The translations under genes and the position numbers were made by a program. Shown piece by piece: positions 1-5,086 of a stretch of 5,086 nucleotides of DNA (position 1 is its first letter; every line of letters begins with the position of its first letter). The notes under the pieces were generated by a model. The model was not told where the DNA came from, did no database searches, and saw only the letters and a list, made by a program, of their open reading frames with translations. This DNA comes from Chloroflexota bacterium. GTDB taxonomy: Bacteria; Chloroflexota; Anaerolineae; Anaerolineales; Anaerolineaceae. Where the stretch lies: the NCBI GenBank assembly GCA_021796375.1, contig JAJYJF010000208.1:1-5086 (forward strand), given 5' to 3'.

Positions 1-334
1 GATCGATCGCCGGCTGGCCGGTATGGTGGTTGACCGGGGTGACCTCGAAGAGCACATCCGCCGGGCAGGCGCGGATGAAATCGACCCCATTTTGAGGCGC
101 TGGCCGGGCAGAAAGCGGGTCCAGCATCCCACCCCCGCGAATGTCCGCGAGCGCGCGATCGAGCGGGATCCCCTGCGGGTCGATCGCTGCGCCGTGCCGG
201 CCGGTGAAAATGCCGGTAACCGTGAACGTGAGCTCGTACTGTTTTTGAAGCTGGTCCTGTTTGCGCAGCAGCAGGCGCGCCAGGGCCTGCCCGACATTGC
301 CAAACCCGACCAGCGCCAGGCGGTAGTGATTCAT
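1..334 (-). CDS. hom: Homoserine dehydrogenase, N-terminal part (runs off left edge)
   Basis: Homoserine dehydrogenase reduces L-aspartate 4-semialdehyde to L-homoserine with NAD(P)H in the cytoplasm, the branch-point step to threonine and methionine. The 111 visible residues were translated by hand from the minus strand. They begin MNHYRLALVGFGNVGQALAR, a beta-alpha-beta Rossmann start with GFGNVG at residues 10-15. They end with VLFEVTPVNHHTGQPAID (94-111), which matches the family's conserved (V/I)xE(V/L)TPxNxxTGxPA segment just before the catalytic domain. The catalytic lysine, the dimerisation region and any ACT domain lie outside the window, so the subclass cannot be settled. The ATG at 334-332 is preceded by GGAGG (plus-strand 340-344) at 5-nt spacing, which supports this start. 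The gene lies 67 nt downstream of the SCO1664-family gene, with a candidate terminator between them, so it may be transcribed separately. Another NAD-binding oxidoreductase such as aspartate dehydrogenase is possible, but the TPVNHHTGQPA segment argues for homoserine dehydrogenase. Confidence 0.83.
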   Translation of the reverse strand, partial: MNHYRLALVGFGNVGQALARLLLRKQDQLQKQYELTFTVTGIFTGRHGAAIDPQGIPLDRALADIRGGGMLDPLSARPAPQNGVDFIRACPADVLFEVTPVNHHTGQPAID

Positions 335-369
335 GCGGACCTCCGTCAATGGAAATGGACTGAAACGCT

Positions 370-391
370 AAAATCGAGCTGCTCCAGCTCG
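370..391 (-). terminator. Candidate weak intrinsic terminator after the SCO1664-family gene
   Basis: On the minus strand CGAGCTG (391-385), loop GAG (384-382) and CAGCTCG (381-375) form a perfect 7-bp stem, followed by ATTTT and, after AGCG, TTTC. The hairpin starts about 10 nt after the stop codon at 402-404. On the plus strand no T-run follows the hairpin, so the orientation fits termination of leftward transcription. The stem is short and the U-tract is interrupted, so read-through into hom is plausible. Confidence 0.45.
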
Positions 392-401
392 GTACTTCAG
401 G

Positions 402-1133
402 TCATACAGGCGGCCAGGGATAAACCCTCCGGTCGGTGGGCGGCATCGGGAAGCACCCGGTTTCCACCAGATGGATCGCCCGCTTGCGCATGGCCAGGAT
501 CTCCTCTTCTTTCAATAAGGGCGCCAGGTCAAGGGCAAGGCTGCTGCCCAGGCGCATCCGGGCTGAGAGGAGGCGCACGTCCTCGCGCAGCGGCTCCGGG
601 ATGGGGTCGCCGGCGTAATCCCAGATCACCGTGCGCAGCTTATCCTCGGTATGAAAGCACAGCCCGTGATCGATCAGCCAGATGTGATCGCTGGAATCGA
701 CGAGCACGTGGCTGGCCTTCCGGTCGGCATTATTCACCAGGCAGTCGAACAGGATCACCGGCCTGAGGCGCAGCTTATCCGCGGCTTCGAAATTAAAGTA
801 GTGGTAGGTCGCGTCGTGCTCGATATACAGCTGCACCGAGCCAGGCCCGAGCGGGCCAACCCGGCGGTAGACGGTCGGCGGCACCAGGTCCCACCCCAGC
901 GCTTCGCTGATCTTGAAAGCCACCACCTCGCGCTTGGCCAGCGTCCCGGTTGGAAAATCCCACAGGGGCTGCTCGCCGCGAGTTGGTTTGTATACGACGG
1001 GGTACTTATGGTCCTCGCAGTCCACCTGCGCCAGAAACGTGTAATTTGACCCCTGTAAAAACTGGCCTTGCAGGCTCAGATCACCTTTCTGCAAGGCATC
1101 CAACACTTTTGTTTTGTCCAACGATGAGGACAT
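402..1133 (-). CDS. SCO1664-family protein, PI3/4-kinase-like, function unknown
   Basis: A 243-residue soluble protein with no signal peptide or membrane segment. I recognise the SCO1664 family (TIGR03843), described mainly from Actinobacteria with members in Chloroflexota and distantly similar to phosphatidylinositol 3/4-kinases. Visible hallmarks are VVYKPTRGEQPLWDFP (46-61, with a candidate nucleotide-contacting Lys49), LAKREVVAFKISEALGW (65-81), VPPTVYRRVGPLGPGSVQLYIE (from 84), FDCLVNNADRKASHVL (129-144, resembling a catalytic-loop N-x-D/H motif) and WLIDHGLCFH (152-161, a DFG/DxG-like metal site). The length is typical of the family. No activity or substrate is established. The start at 1131-1133 was chosen because no in-frame start codon was seen in the short stretch upstream. 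There is no clear Shine-Dalgarno sequence, but a GATAAT box lies 9 nt upstream, suggesting a leaderless mRNA. It lies 81 nt after the DUF3090-family gene, its usual genomic partner. Confidence is high for the family and low for kinase activity. Confidence 0.85.
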   Translation of the reverse strand: MSSSLDKTKVLDALQKGDLSLQGQFLQGSNYTFLAQVDCEDHKYPVVYKPTRGEQPLWDFPTGTLAKREVVAFKISEALGWDLVPPTVYRRVGPLGPGSVQLYIEHDATYHYFNFEAADKLRLRPVILFDCLVNNADRKASHVLVDSSDHIWLIDHGLCFHTEDKLRTVIWDYAGDPIPEPLREDVRLLSARMRLGSSLALDLAPLLKEEEILAMRKRAIHLVETGCFPMPPTDRRVYPWPPV

Positions 1134-1142
1134 TGTACAACC

Positions 1143-1148
1143 ATTATC
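1143..1148 (-). promoter_or_regulatory. Candidate -10 box (GATAAT) for leaderless SCO1664-family mRNA
   Basis: The minus strand reads GATAAT, one mismatch from TATAAT, with exactly 9 nt between the box and the ATG at 1133. A start site 6-8 nt downstream of the box would leave a 5' leader of only about 2-4 nt. No recognisable -35 hexamer is seen at 16-18 nt spacing. The absence of a Shine-Dalgarno sequence for this gene is consistent with leaderless initiation. Chance occurrence of an AT-rich hexamer cannot be excluded. Confidence 0.35.
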
Positions 1149-1214
1149 TCGGCCAGCCGGTTCCCCGCGGGGAGAGAGCGCTAATGGATGGGTCCAGCGG
1201 CTGGGTGATGATCT

Positions 1215-1745
1215 CTATGCTTTCTTGTGCCCGTTCTTCTTTGGGCAGAAGTGGCCCTCCGGGTCCATCGGCTCGCCGCACTGCGGGCAGATCGGGCGCC
1301 CGCGGTTGGCCACCTCGACGCCCCAGCGGCACAGGGCGCGGATTTGCGAGCGCGTGCACCAGAAGCGCACAACACCCCCCTCTTCCGCTTCCTCACCCTC
1401 GGCGGCTGCCTCGCGGGCAACCAGCACCATCAGGTCGTTATCGGCATCGTACCCCAGCCCGATTTCACCCACCCGGAACAGCGGGTCAACCGGCGGCTCG
1501 ATGTGCATGCGGCTTTCGATGAAGTCATCTGACGCTTCGGCCAGACCGGGATATTTCTGTCCGATCTCAGTCAGGAATTGCTCCACCCCAACCGCGAGCG
1601 ATTGGATCTGGATTTTTTCAACGAGTAAGGTAATCACGCGCTCGTCCTGGGTGCCCTGCAGGTAGAAAACCCGGTCGCCAGGCTTCCCGAGCGCGTCGGT
1701 GGTGATATGTCGAACTGGTTTTAAGTCCATTTCAAGTCTCGGCAT
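1215..1745 (-). CDS. DUF3090-family protein with C-terminal Cys/His cluster
   Basis: A 176-residue cytoplasmic protein of the DUF3090 family (TIGR03847); its function is unknown. The N-terminus MPRLEMDLKPVRHITTDALGKPGDRVFYLQ (30 residues) has the family's typical Met-Pro-Arg start and G-x-PG-(D/E)-R-x-F-x-LQ signature at 20-30. EIGLGYDADNDLMVLVARE (94-112) is a strand-rich core followed by an acidic loop (113-124). RFWCTRSQIRALCRWGVEV (127-145) is a probable helix. The C-terminus CPQCGEPMDPEGHFCPKKNG (153-172), then HKKA, resembles a small zinc knuckle, with Cys153, Cys156, His165, Cys167 and possibly His173 as ligands; metal binding is inferred. The ATG at 1743-1745 is preceded by a purine run GGGGGGAG (plus-strand 1755-1762) about 9 nt away. 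It lies directly upstream of the SCO1664-family gene. The MSMEG_4193-type phosphomutase that often joins this pair in Actinobacteria is not in the window. Confidence 0.87.
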   Translation of the reverse strand: MPRLEMDLKPVRHITTDALGKPGDRVFYLQGTQDERVITLLVEKIQIQSLAVGVEQFLTEIGQKYPGLAEASDDFIESRMHIEPPVDPLFRVGEIGLGYDADNDLMVLVAREAAAEGEEAEEGGVVRFWCTRSQIRALCRWGVEVANRGRPICPQCGEPMDPEGHFCPKKNGHKKA

Positions 1746-1794
1746 GTCCGTCCACTCCCCCCAGCCAGCATCCTCCAGCCGGGTGATTCAAGTA

Positions 1795-1803
1795 AGTATA
1801 CCA
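1795..1803 (-). promoter_or_regulatory. Candidate extended -10 promoter for the DUF3090/SCO1664 pair
   Basis: The minus strand reads TGG-TATACT, a TGn extension joined directly to a near-consensus -10 hexamer, 42 nt from its last base to the DUF3090 gene's ATG. Transcription would begin near 1788 and give a leader of roughly 43 nt that contains the Shine-Dalgarno sequence. No good -35 hexamer is present at 16-18 nt spacing, which an extended -10 can tolerate. The box stands out as a short AT-rich island in a very GC-rich spacer. Confidence 0.45.
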
Positions 1804-1934
1804 GATTCGACCGGCAACTGCTTTTCCGCCGCCCCGGGCCCTCCCGGGACTTCTCCCCTCCCGGCCCCCGGAATCTCCCTACCTGCCCTGCCTTCTATCC
1901 GGGATCCGCAGCGGTCTCTGACGGGGATGCGGCA

Positions 1935-1978
1935 GGGCGCCCCGGGCGCAAATGGAACGCCCCAGGCAGGAGGCGCCC
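1935..1978 (-). terminator. Candidate GC-rich hairpin at the 3' end of the dnaE-pfkA transcript
   Basis: On the minus strand GGGCGCC (1978-1972) pairs with GGCGCCC (1941-1935). Inside it GGGCG (1962-1958) pairs with CGCCC (1948-1944) around a 9-nt loop. This gives a bulged stem of 7 plus 5 perfect base pairs starting 23 nt after the pfkA stop. There is no U-tract, so it is not a canonical intrinsic terminator; it could protect the 3' end or act as a U-less terminator. In sequence this GC-rich, inverted repeats of this size also arise by chance. The rest of the 1746-2001 spacer holds no ORF that I can support. Confidence 0.3.
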
Positions 1979-2001
1979 ATCCAAAAGAAGCTTCATGGCG
2001 C

Positions 2002-2979
2002 TCAGCGCGCCAGCATGCGGGTCAGATCGTAGATTTCCTGGCTGACCTCCCGGCGCTTGCCGGCCGCCTCCGCCAGCGGGAACGGCGCCAGGTCGCGCCC
2101 ATCCAGGACGACCATCACGTCGCTCTCCCCGGCCAGGAGGAGATCGACGGCCTTGACCCCCATCCGGGTGGCGAGCGAGCGGTCGAAAGCGCTGGGGCTG
2201 CCGCCGCGCTGGATGTATCCCAGCATCGACACCCGAGGGGCAAAACCGATGCCCATCCCGCTCAGGCTGCTGGCCAGCTCTGTGGCTGGAATCGGGAACC
2301 CCTCCGCCACCAGGATCAGCGCGTGGGCCTTCCCACGCCGATAGGCGTCTTCAATCGCCGCGCCGATCTCCTCGACCGGGGCCGGGTGCTCGGGGATGAG
2401 GACCATCTCCGCCCCGCCGATAATCCCGGCCATCACCGCCAGGTAGCCACTCTGGCGCCCCATCACCTCGATCAGGAAGGCGCGGCTGAGCGCCGAGGCG
2501 GTATCGCGCAGCTTGTCGACGGCTTCGCACACCGTGTTCAGCGCCGTATCGACCCCGATGCACATATCGGTACCGAAGATGTCGTTTTCAATCGAAGCCG
2601 GGATCCCCACCACCAACTTCCCCAGCTCGGCCAGGCGGTGCGCGCCGGCCAGGGAGCCATCCCCCCCGATGACGATCAGCCCGTCCATCCCGGCGTTGTT
2701 CATCTGGCGGATCGCTTCGCGCTGCCCGTGCGCCTCCCGGAACTCTTCGCTCCGGCGGGTCTCCAGGATCGTGCCGCCGCGCCCGATGATGCCCCCCACG
2801 TCGCGCGGCCCCAGCGCTTTGAAATGGCCGTGGAGCAGGCCCTCGAAGCCCCCAATCACGCCCACGACCTTGAGCTGCCGCGAAAGCGCCGTCCGTACGA
2901 CGGCGCGGATGCAGGGGTTCATCCCCGGGGCATCTCCCCCGGAGGTCATCACCCCGATGGTGCTTATACTTGCTGGCAT
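2002..2979 (-). CDS. pfkA: 6-phosphofructokinase, ATP-type, with an Asp-to-Glu change at the catalytic site
   Basis: Phosphorylates fructose 6-phosphate to fructose 1,6-bisphosphate, the committed glycolytic step. The 325-residue length is typical of bacterial PfkA (E. coli: 320). Motifs, numbered from the ATG at 2979: IGVMTSGGDAPGMN (8-21, nucleotide-binding loop), Arg25 and Arg29 (counterparts of E. coli effector-site Arg21/Arg25), GRGGTIL (66-72), IGGDGS (104-109, Gly108 as in ATP-dependent rather than PPi-dependent enzymes), PASIENDIFGTD (127-138), EVMGR (171-175), AEG (225-227) and LGYIQRGGSP (253-262). The canonical P-G-T-I-D-N-D is changed: Glu131 replaces the catalytic-base Asp127 of E. 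coli, Ser129 replaces Thr125, and Ala128 is neither the ATP-type Gly nor the PPi-type Lys. Tyr255 replaces the substrate-contacting His249. An in-frame GTG at 2985 is possible (327 residues), but the Shine-Dalgarno sequence would abut it, so ATG 2979 is preferred. It lies 18 nt after dnaE, so cotranscription is likely. The family is certain; catalytic efficiency is not. Confidence 0.93.
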   Translation of the reverse strand: MPASISTIGVMTSGGDAPGMNPCIRAVVRTALSRQLKVVGVIGGFEGLLHGHFKALGPRDVGGIIGRGGTILETRRSEEFREAHGQREAIRQMNNAGMDGLIVIGGDGSLAGAHRLAELGKLVVGIPASIENDIFGTDMCIGVDTALNTVCEAVDKLRDTASALSRAFLIEVMGRQSGYLAVMAGIIGGAEMVLIPEHPAPVEEIGAAIEDAYRRGKAHALILVAEGFPIPATELASSLSGMGIGFAPRVSMLGYIQRGGSPSAFDRSLATRMGVKAVDLLLAGESDVMVVLDGRDLAPFPLAEAAGKRREVSQEIYDLTRMLAR

Positions 2980-2984
2980 CCCCA

Positions 2985-2990
2985 CCCCCT
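2985..2990 (-). promoter_or_regulatory. Ribosome binding site that decides the pfkA start
   Basis: The minus strand reads AGGGGG, then TGGGG, then ATG (2979-2977), giving a 5-nt spacing. The alternative GTG at 2985-2983 overlaps this run, leaving no usable spacing. The site lies inside the 18-nt gap after the dnaE stop, so terminating ribosomes on dnaE would cover it, which is consistent with translational coupling. Confidence 0.5.
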
Positions 2991-2997
2991 GCTGGCC

Positions 2998-5086
2998 TTA
3001 CTGGAGCTGGATCGGTTCAATGCGGATATTTTCTTCACCCGCAAATTTTATCAGCTTTGCCATCAGTTCGGGTCCCACTCCCGTTGAGTCGTTGGGGAAT
3101 TCCAGCAGGTAGCCTCTCCCCGCCTCGAAGACGTGGACCGCAAACCGGTCGCGCCCCGGGCAGGAGACGAACGCCCCATGGATGCAGCGCAGCCGGCGCA
3201 CGTCCCGCTCCTTATCCCCGGAGGACCGCAGCAGCACGGTCACCATGCGCGGGGCGTCCGTCTCGCGGGCCGCCCGCGAGACGGATGGGGTTGGAGAAAG
3301 GATATAGGAAGGCAGCGTCACCGGAGCTTCCGCCGCCGCGGGGGCTGGCTCTCGGGGAACTTGCATGACCTCCAGGTGGAAGGTCTCGCCGGGGGGCGGC
3401 TCTGCCGGCGCGCCTGCCGGCTTTGCCGCCGGCAGCGGGGCTGCCAGCACCGGCCCCCAGGCGCCGTGATCCGGCTCGGGCGCAGGCAGCTGGTCCCAAT
3501 CGTCGATCTCCGGGGGTGGGGGAACGTCCGGCTCGTCCCAGGGCTGCGCGGCGGAGCCTGCTGGGCTTTCCGGCGCCGCCGCGCCCGGTTGACCCGCCGG
3601 TGGAGCTGCCGCCGCGGGCTGGCTCGCCGCCAGCTCCGCCTCGCCGACCTCCTCGACGCTGTCCACCAGGATCTTGGGATCCCCGCTTTCCGCGTCCACC
3701 TTGCCCTCGACCACCAGCACCCGCCCGTCCACGAACAGGGCCGAGTAACGGTCCCAGGTGCGCGGGAACAGCACCAGCTCGAGATTCCCCTGCAGGTCTT
3801 CCAGGGTGGCAAAACCCATTGCCTTGCCGTCTTTGGTCTGGTGCTGGCGCAGCCGGGTGAGCATCCCGGCCACGGTTACCTTTTCTTTCTTCCCGACCTC
3901 GGCCAGCTCGCTCGAAGAATGGGTCACACGCTTCTTGAAGACGGCCATGTAGGGGGTGAGCGGGTGGTCGGAGACGTACAGCCCGATGAGCTCGCGCTCC
4001 CAGTCCAGCAGCTCGCGCCGGTCTATCGAAGCCGCCGGCGGCAGGGTGATCTCCTCGATGACCCCGTTCTCGGCCCCGAAGAAGCTCATCTGGCCGCTCT
4101 GCGCCGCCTTGAAGTGGCTCGTGCTGACCGAGAGGATGCGGTCGAGCGCATCGACCAGCGCCGTGCGCGCGCCGAAACGGTCCAGCGCGCCCACCCGCAC
4201 CAGGCTCTCCAGGGCGCGCTTGCCAGCCTGACGCAGGTCCACCCGGTGAGCAAAATCGGTCAGGTCCTTGAATGGACCGTCGGCGCGCGCCTGCAGGATC
4301 AGGTCGACGGGCGCCTGGCCGACGTTCTTCACCGCCCCCAGCCCGAAGCGGATCCCCGAGCTTCCATCCGGGAGCGTCTCGATGGTGAAATCCCAGCCGC
4401 TGGCCGCCACGTCCGGCGGCAGGACGGGAATGCCCATGGACCGGGAGTCGGCCACATAGAAGGCCACTTTCTCGGTCTCGTTTTTCGAGGCGGAGAGCAG
4501 GGCGGTCATGTATTCCACGGTATAGTGGCACTTTAAATAGCCGGTCTGGACGGCGATCACCCCGTAATCGGCCGCGTGGCTCTTGTTGAAGCCGTAGCGG
4601 GCGAAGTTCTCCCAATCGGTGAAGATCTCGCCGGCCGTCTCCTCCGGGATGCCCTTGTTTTTCGCCCCGTCGATGAAACGCAGCCGGTGCTGCGTAATGG
4701 CATCCGCCTTTTTCTTGGAGATGGCCTTGCGCAGCTCGTCCGCCTGGGAAGCCGAGTAGCCGGCCAGCTCCATGGCGGCGAACATGATCTGCTCCTGGTA
4801 GATCGGGATGCCATATGTCTCGCGGAAAATGGGCTCGAGCGCCGGGTGGCGGTAGGAGATCGCCTCTTCGCCGTGCATGCGGCGGATGTAGGTGGGGATG
4901 AACTCGAGCGGCCCCGGGCGGTAGAGCGCGACCATGGCGATCACGTTCGCCAGGTCCTTGGGCTTCATCTGCGTGATGTAGCGGGTCATCCCCGTGCCTT
5001 CCAGCTGGAAGACGCCCGCCGTATGACCCGCGCCGATGAACTCGTAGGTCTCCGGGTCGCCGGTGGGGATGTTGTAGAGGTTCAGC
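2998..5086 (-). CDS. dnaE: DNA polymerase III subunit alpha, C-terminal 695 residues (5' end beyond right edge)
   Basis: Replicative polymerase subunit, active in the cytoplasm within the Pol III holoenzyme. The frame is open to the window edge. The first visible residues, NLYNIPTGDPETYEF then GVFQLEGTGM (24-33), continue the core, so the internal ATG at 4989 is not the start. In fragment numbering: VALYRPGPLEF (52-62), YQEQIM (96-101), LRKAISKKKAD (118-128) and GFNKSHAADYGVI (165-177) are fingers motifs of the C-family polymerases. DLTDFAHRVDLRQAGKRALESLVRVGALDRFG (274-305) is the helix-hairpin-helix region. QMSFF (332-336, plus-strand 4078-4092) matches the internal beta-clamp-binding motif (QADMF in E. 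coli). Residues about 402-482 form the OB-fold domain, about 483-613 a Pro/Ala-rich linker, and 614-695 a C-terminal domain in the position of the tau-binding domain. The PHP domain and the PDxD catalytic aspartates lie outside the window. It stops with TAA 18 nt before pfkA. In Bacillus dnaE also lies near pfkA, separated by ytsJ and accDA. Confidence 0.96.
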   Translation of the reverse strand, partial: LNLYNIPTGDPETYEFIGAGHTAGVFQLEGTGMTRYITQMKPKDLANVIAMVALYRPGPLEFIPTYIRRMHGEEAISYRHPALEPIFRETYGIPIYQEQIMFAAMELAGYSASQADELRKAISKKKADAITQHRLRFIDGAKNKGIPEETAGEIFTDWENFARYGFNKSHAADYGVIAVQTGYLKCHYTVEYMTALLSASKNETEKVAFYVADSRSMGIPVLPPDVAASGWDFTIETLPDGSSGIRFGLGAVKNVGQAPVDLILQARADGPFKDLTDFAHRVDLRQAGKRALESLVRVGALDRFGARTALVDALDRILSVSTSHFKAAQSGQMSFFGAENGVIEEITLPPAASIDRRELLDWERELIGLYVSDHPLTPYMAVFKKRVTHSSSELAEVGKKEKVTVAGMLTRLRQHQTKDGKAMGFATLEDLQGNLELVLFPRTWDRYSALFVDGRVLVVEGKVDAESGDPKILVDSVEEVGEAELAASQPAAAAPPAGQPGAAAPESPAGSAAQPWDEPDVPPPPEIDDWDQLPAPEPDHGAWGPVLAAPLPAAKPAGAPAEPPPGETFHLEVMQVPREPAPAAAEAPVTLPSYILSPTPSVSRAARETDAPRMVTVLLRSSGDKERDVRRLRCIHGAFVSCPGRDRFAVHVFEAGRGYLLEFPNDSTGVGPELMAKLIKFAGEENIRIEPIQLQ

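Noticed and set aside
1..10. GATCGATC at the left edge, as a possible junction or repeat
   Set aside because: It reads through in frame as the end of the visible hom fragment (PAID), so it is ordinary coding sequence.
23..766. 247-codon plus-strand open frame at the left edge
   Set aside because: It runs antisense to both hom and the SCO1664-family gene, and its Arg/Pro/Ser-rich translation has no domain.
1162..1173. 12-bp perfect palindrome TCCCCGCGGGGA upstream of the SCO1664-family gene
   Set aside because: It has no loop, so it cannot form a useful RNA hairpin, and it contains only G/C apart from the ends. An operator is possible but nothing else supports one.
1833..1848. CCCGGG-CCCT-CCCGGG repeat that could fold as a 6-bp hairpin
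   Set aside because: There is no U-tract on either strand, it is short, and it lies in sequence so GC-rich that such repeats are expected by chance.
1699..3087. 462-codon plus-strand open frame across the pfkA region
   Set aside because: It lies antisense to a certain pfkA. Its translation is Arg/His/Pro/Gln-rich with no recognisable domain, as expected for the opposite strand of GC-rich coding DNA.
3133..4536. 467-codon plus-strand open frame opposite dnaE, and a minus-strand frame of similar length at 3212-4615
   Set aside because: Both overlap dnaE in other frames, have low-complexity Arg/Gly/Ala-rich composition and show no family motif. Long spurious frames are common at this GC content.
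2998..4989. A complete 663-codon gene beginning at the ATG at 4989
   Set aside because: The frame stays open to the window edge, and the 32 preceding codons encode clear DnaE sequence including GVFQLEG. That ATG is the Met of the conserved Q-L-E-x-x-G-M segment, not a start.

Overview
The window is a GC-rich bacterial chromosomal segment in which every supportable gene lies on the minus strand, so the order of transcription runs from the right edge to the left: dnaE (3' two thirds) > pfkA > DUF3090-family gene > SCO1664-family gene > homoserine dehydrogenase (5' third). The paired DUF3090 and SCO1664 families are known mainly from Actinobacteria and also from Chloroflexota. That pairing, the high GC content and the Chloroflexota-like DnaE core make an Anaerolineae-like member of Chloroflexota my best guess. 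This is inference from family knowledge, not a database match.

Right half (2998-5086): the C-terminal 695 residues of the replicative DNA polymerase III alpha subunit. This covers the end of the palm/fingers core, a helix-hairpin-helix region, an internal sliding-clamp-binding motif (QMSFF), an OB-fold domain, an unusually long Pro/Ala-rich linker and a small C-terminal domain. The stop codon is followed after only 18 nt by pfkA (2002-2979), an ATP-type 6-phosphofructokinase that carries Glu where the catalytic-base Asp is expected. The two are probably cotranscribed.

Middle (1746-2001): a 256-nt GC-rich spacer with no gene. It holds a candidate structured 3' end for the dnaE-pfkA transcript (hairpin at 1935-1978, no U-tract) and a candidate extended -10 promoter (TGGTATACT, 1795-1803) for the next two genes.

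Left half: the DUF3090-family protein (1215-1745) has a Cys/His cluster at its C-terminus. The SCO1664-family protein (402-1133) has motifs reminiscent of PI3/4-kinase-like or HipA-like folds. The two form a recurrent but functionally uncharacterised pair, and are the closest thing in the window to an undescribed system. The SCO1664 gene has no clear Shine-Dalgarno sequence but has a GATAAT box 9 nt before its ATG, so it may also be expressed from a leaderless or near-leaderless mRNA. A short hairpin followed by ATTTT (370-391) separates this pair from homoserine dehydrogenase (hom, 1-334), which has its own good Shine-Dalgarno sequence and runs off the left edge.

I saw no tRNA, rRNA, CRISPR array, insertion sequence or prophage trace.
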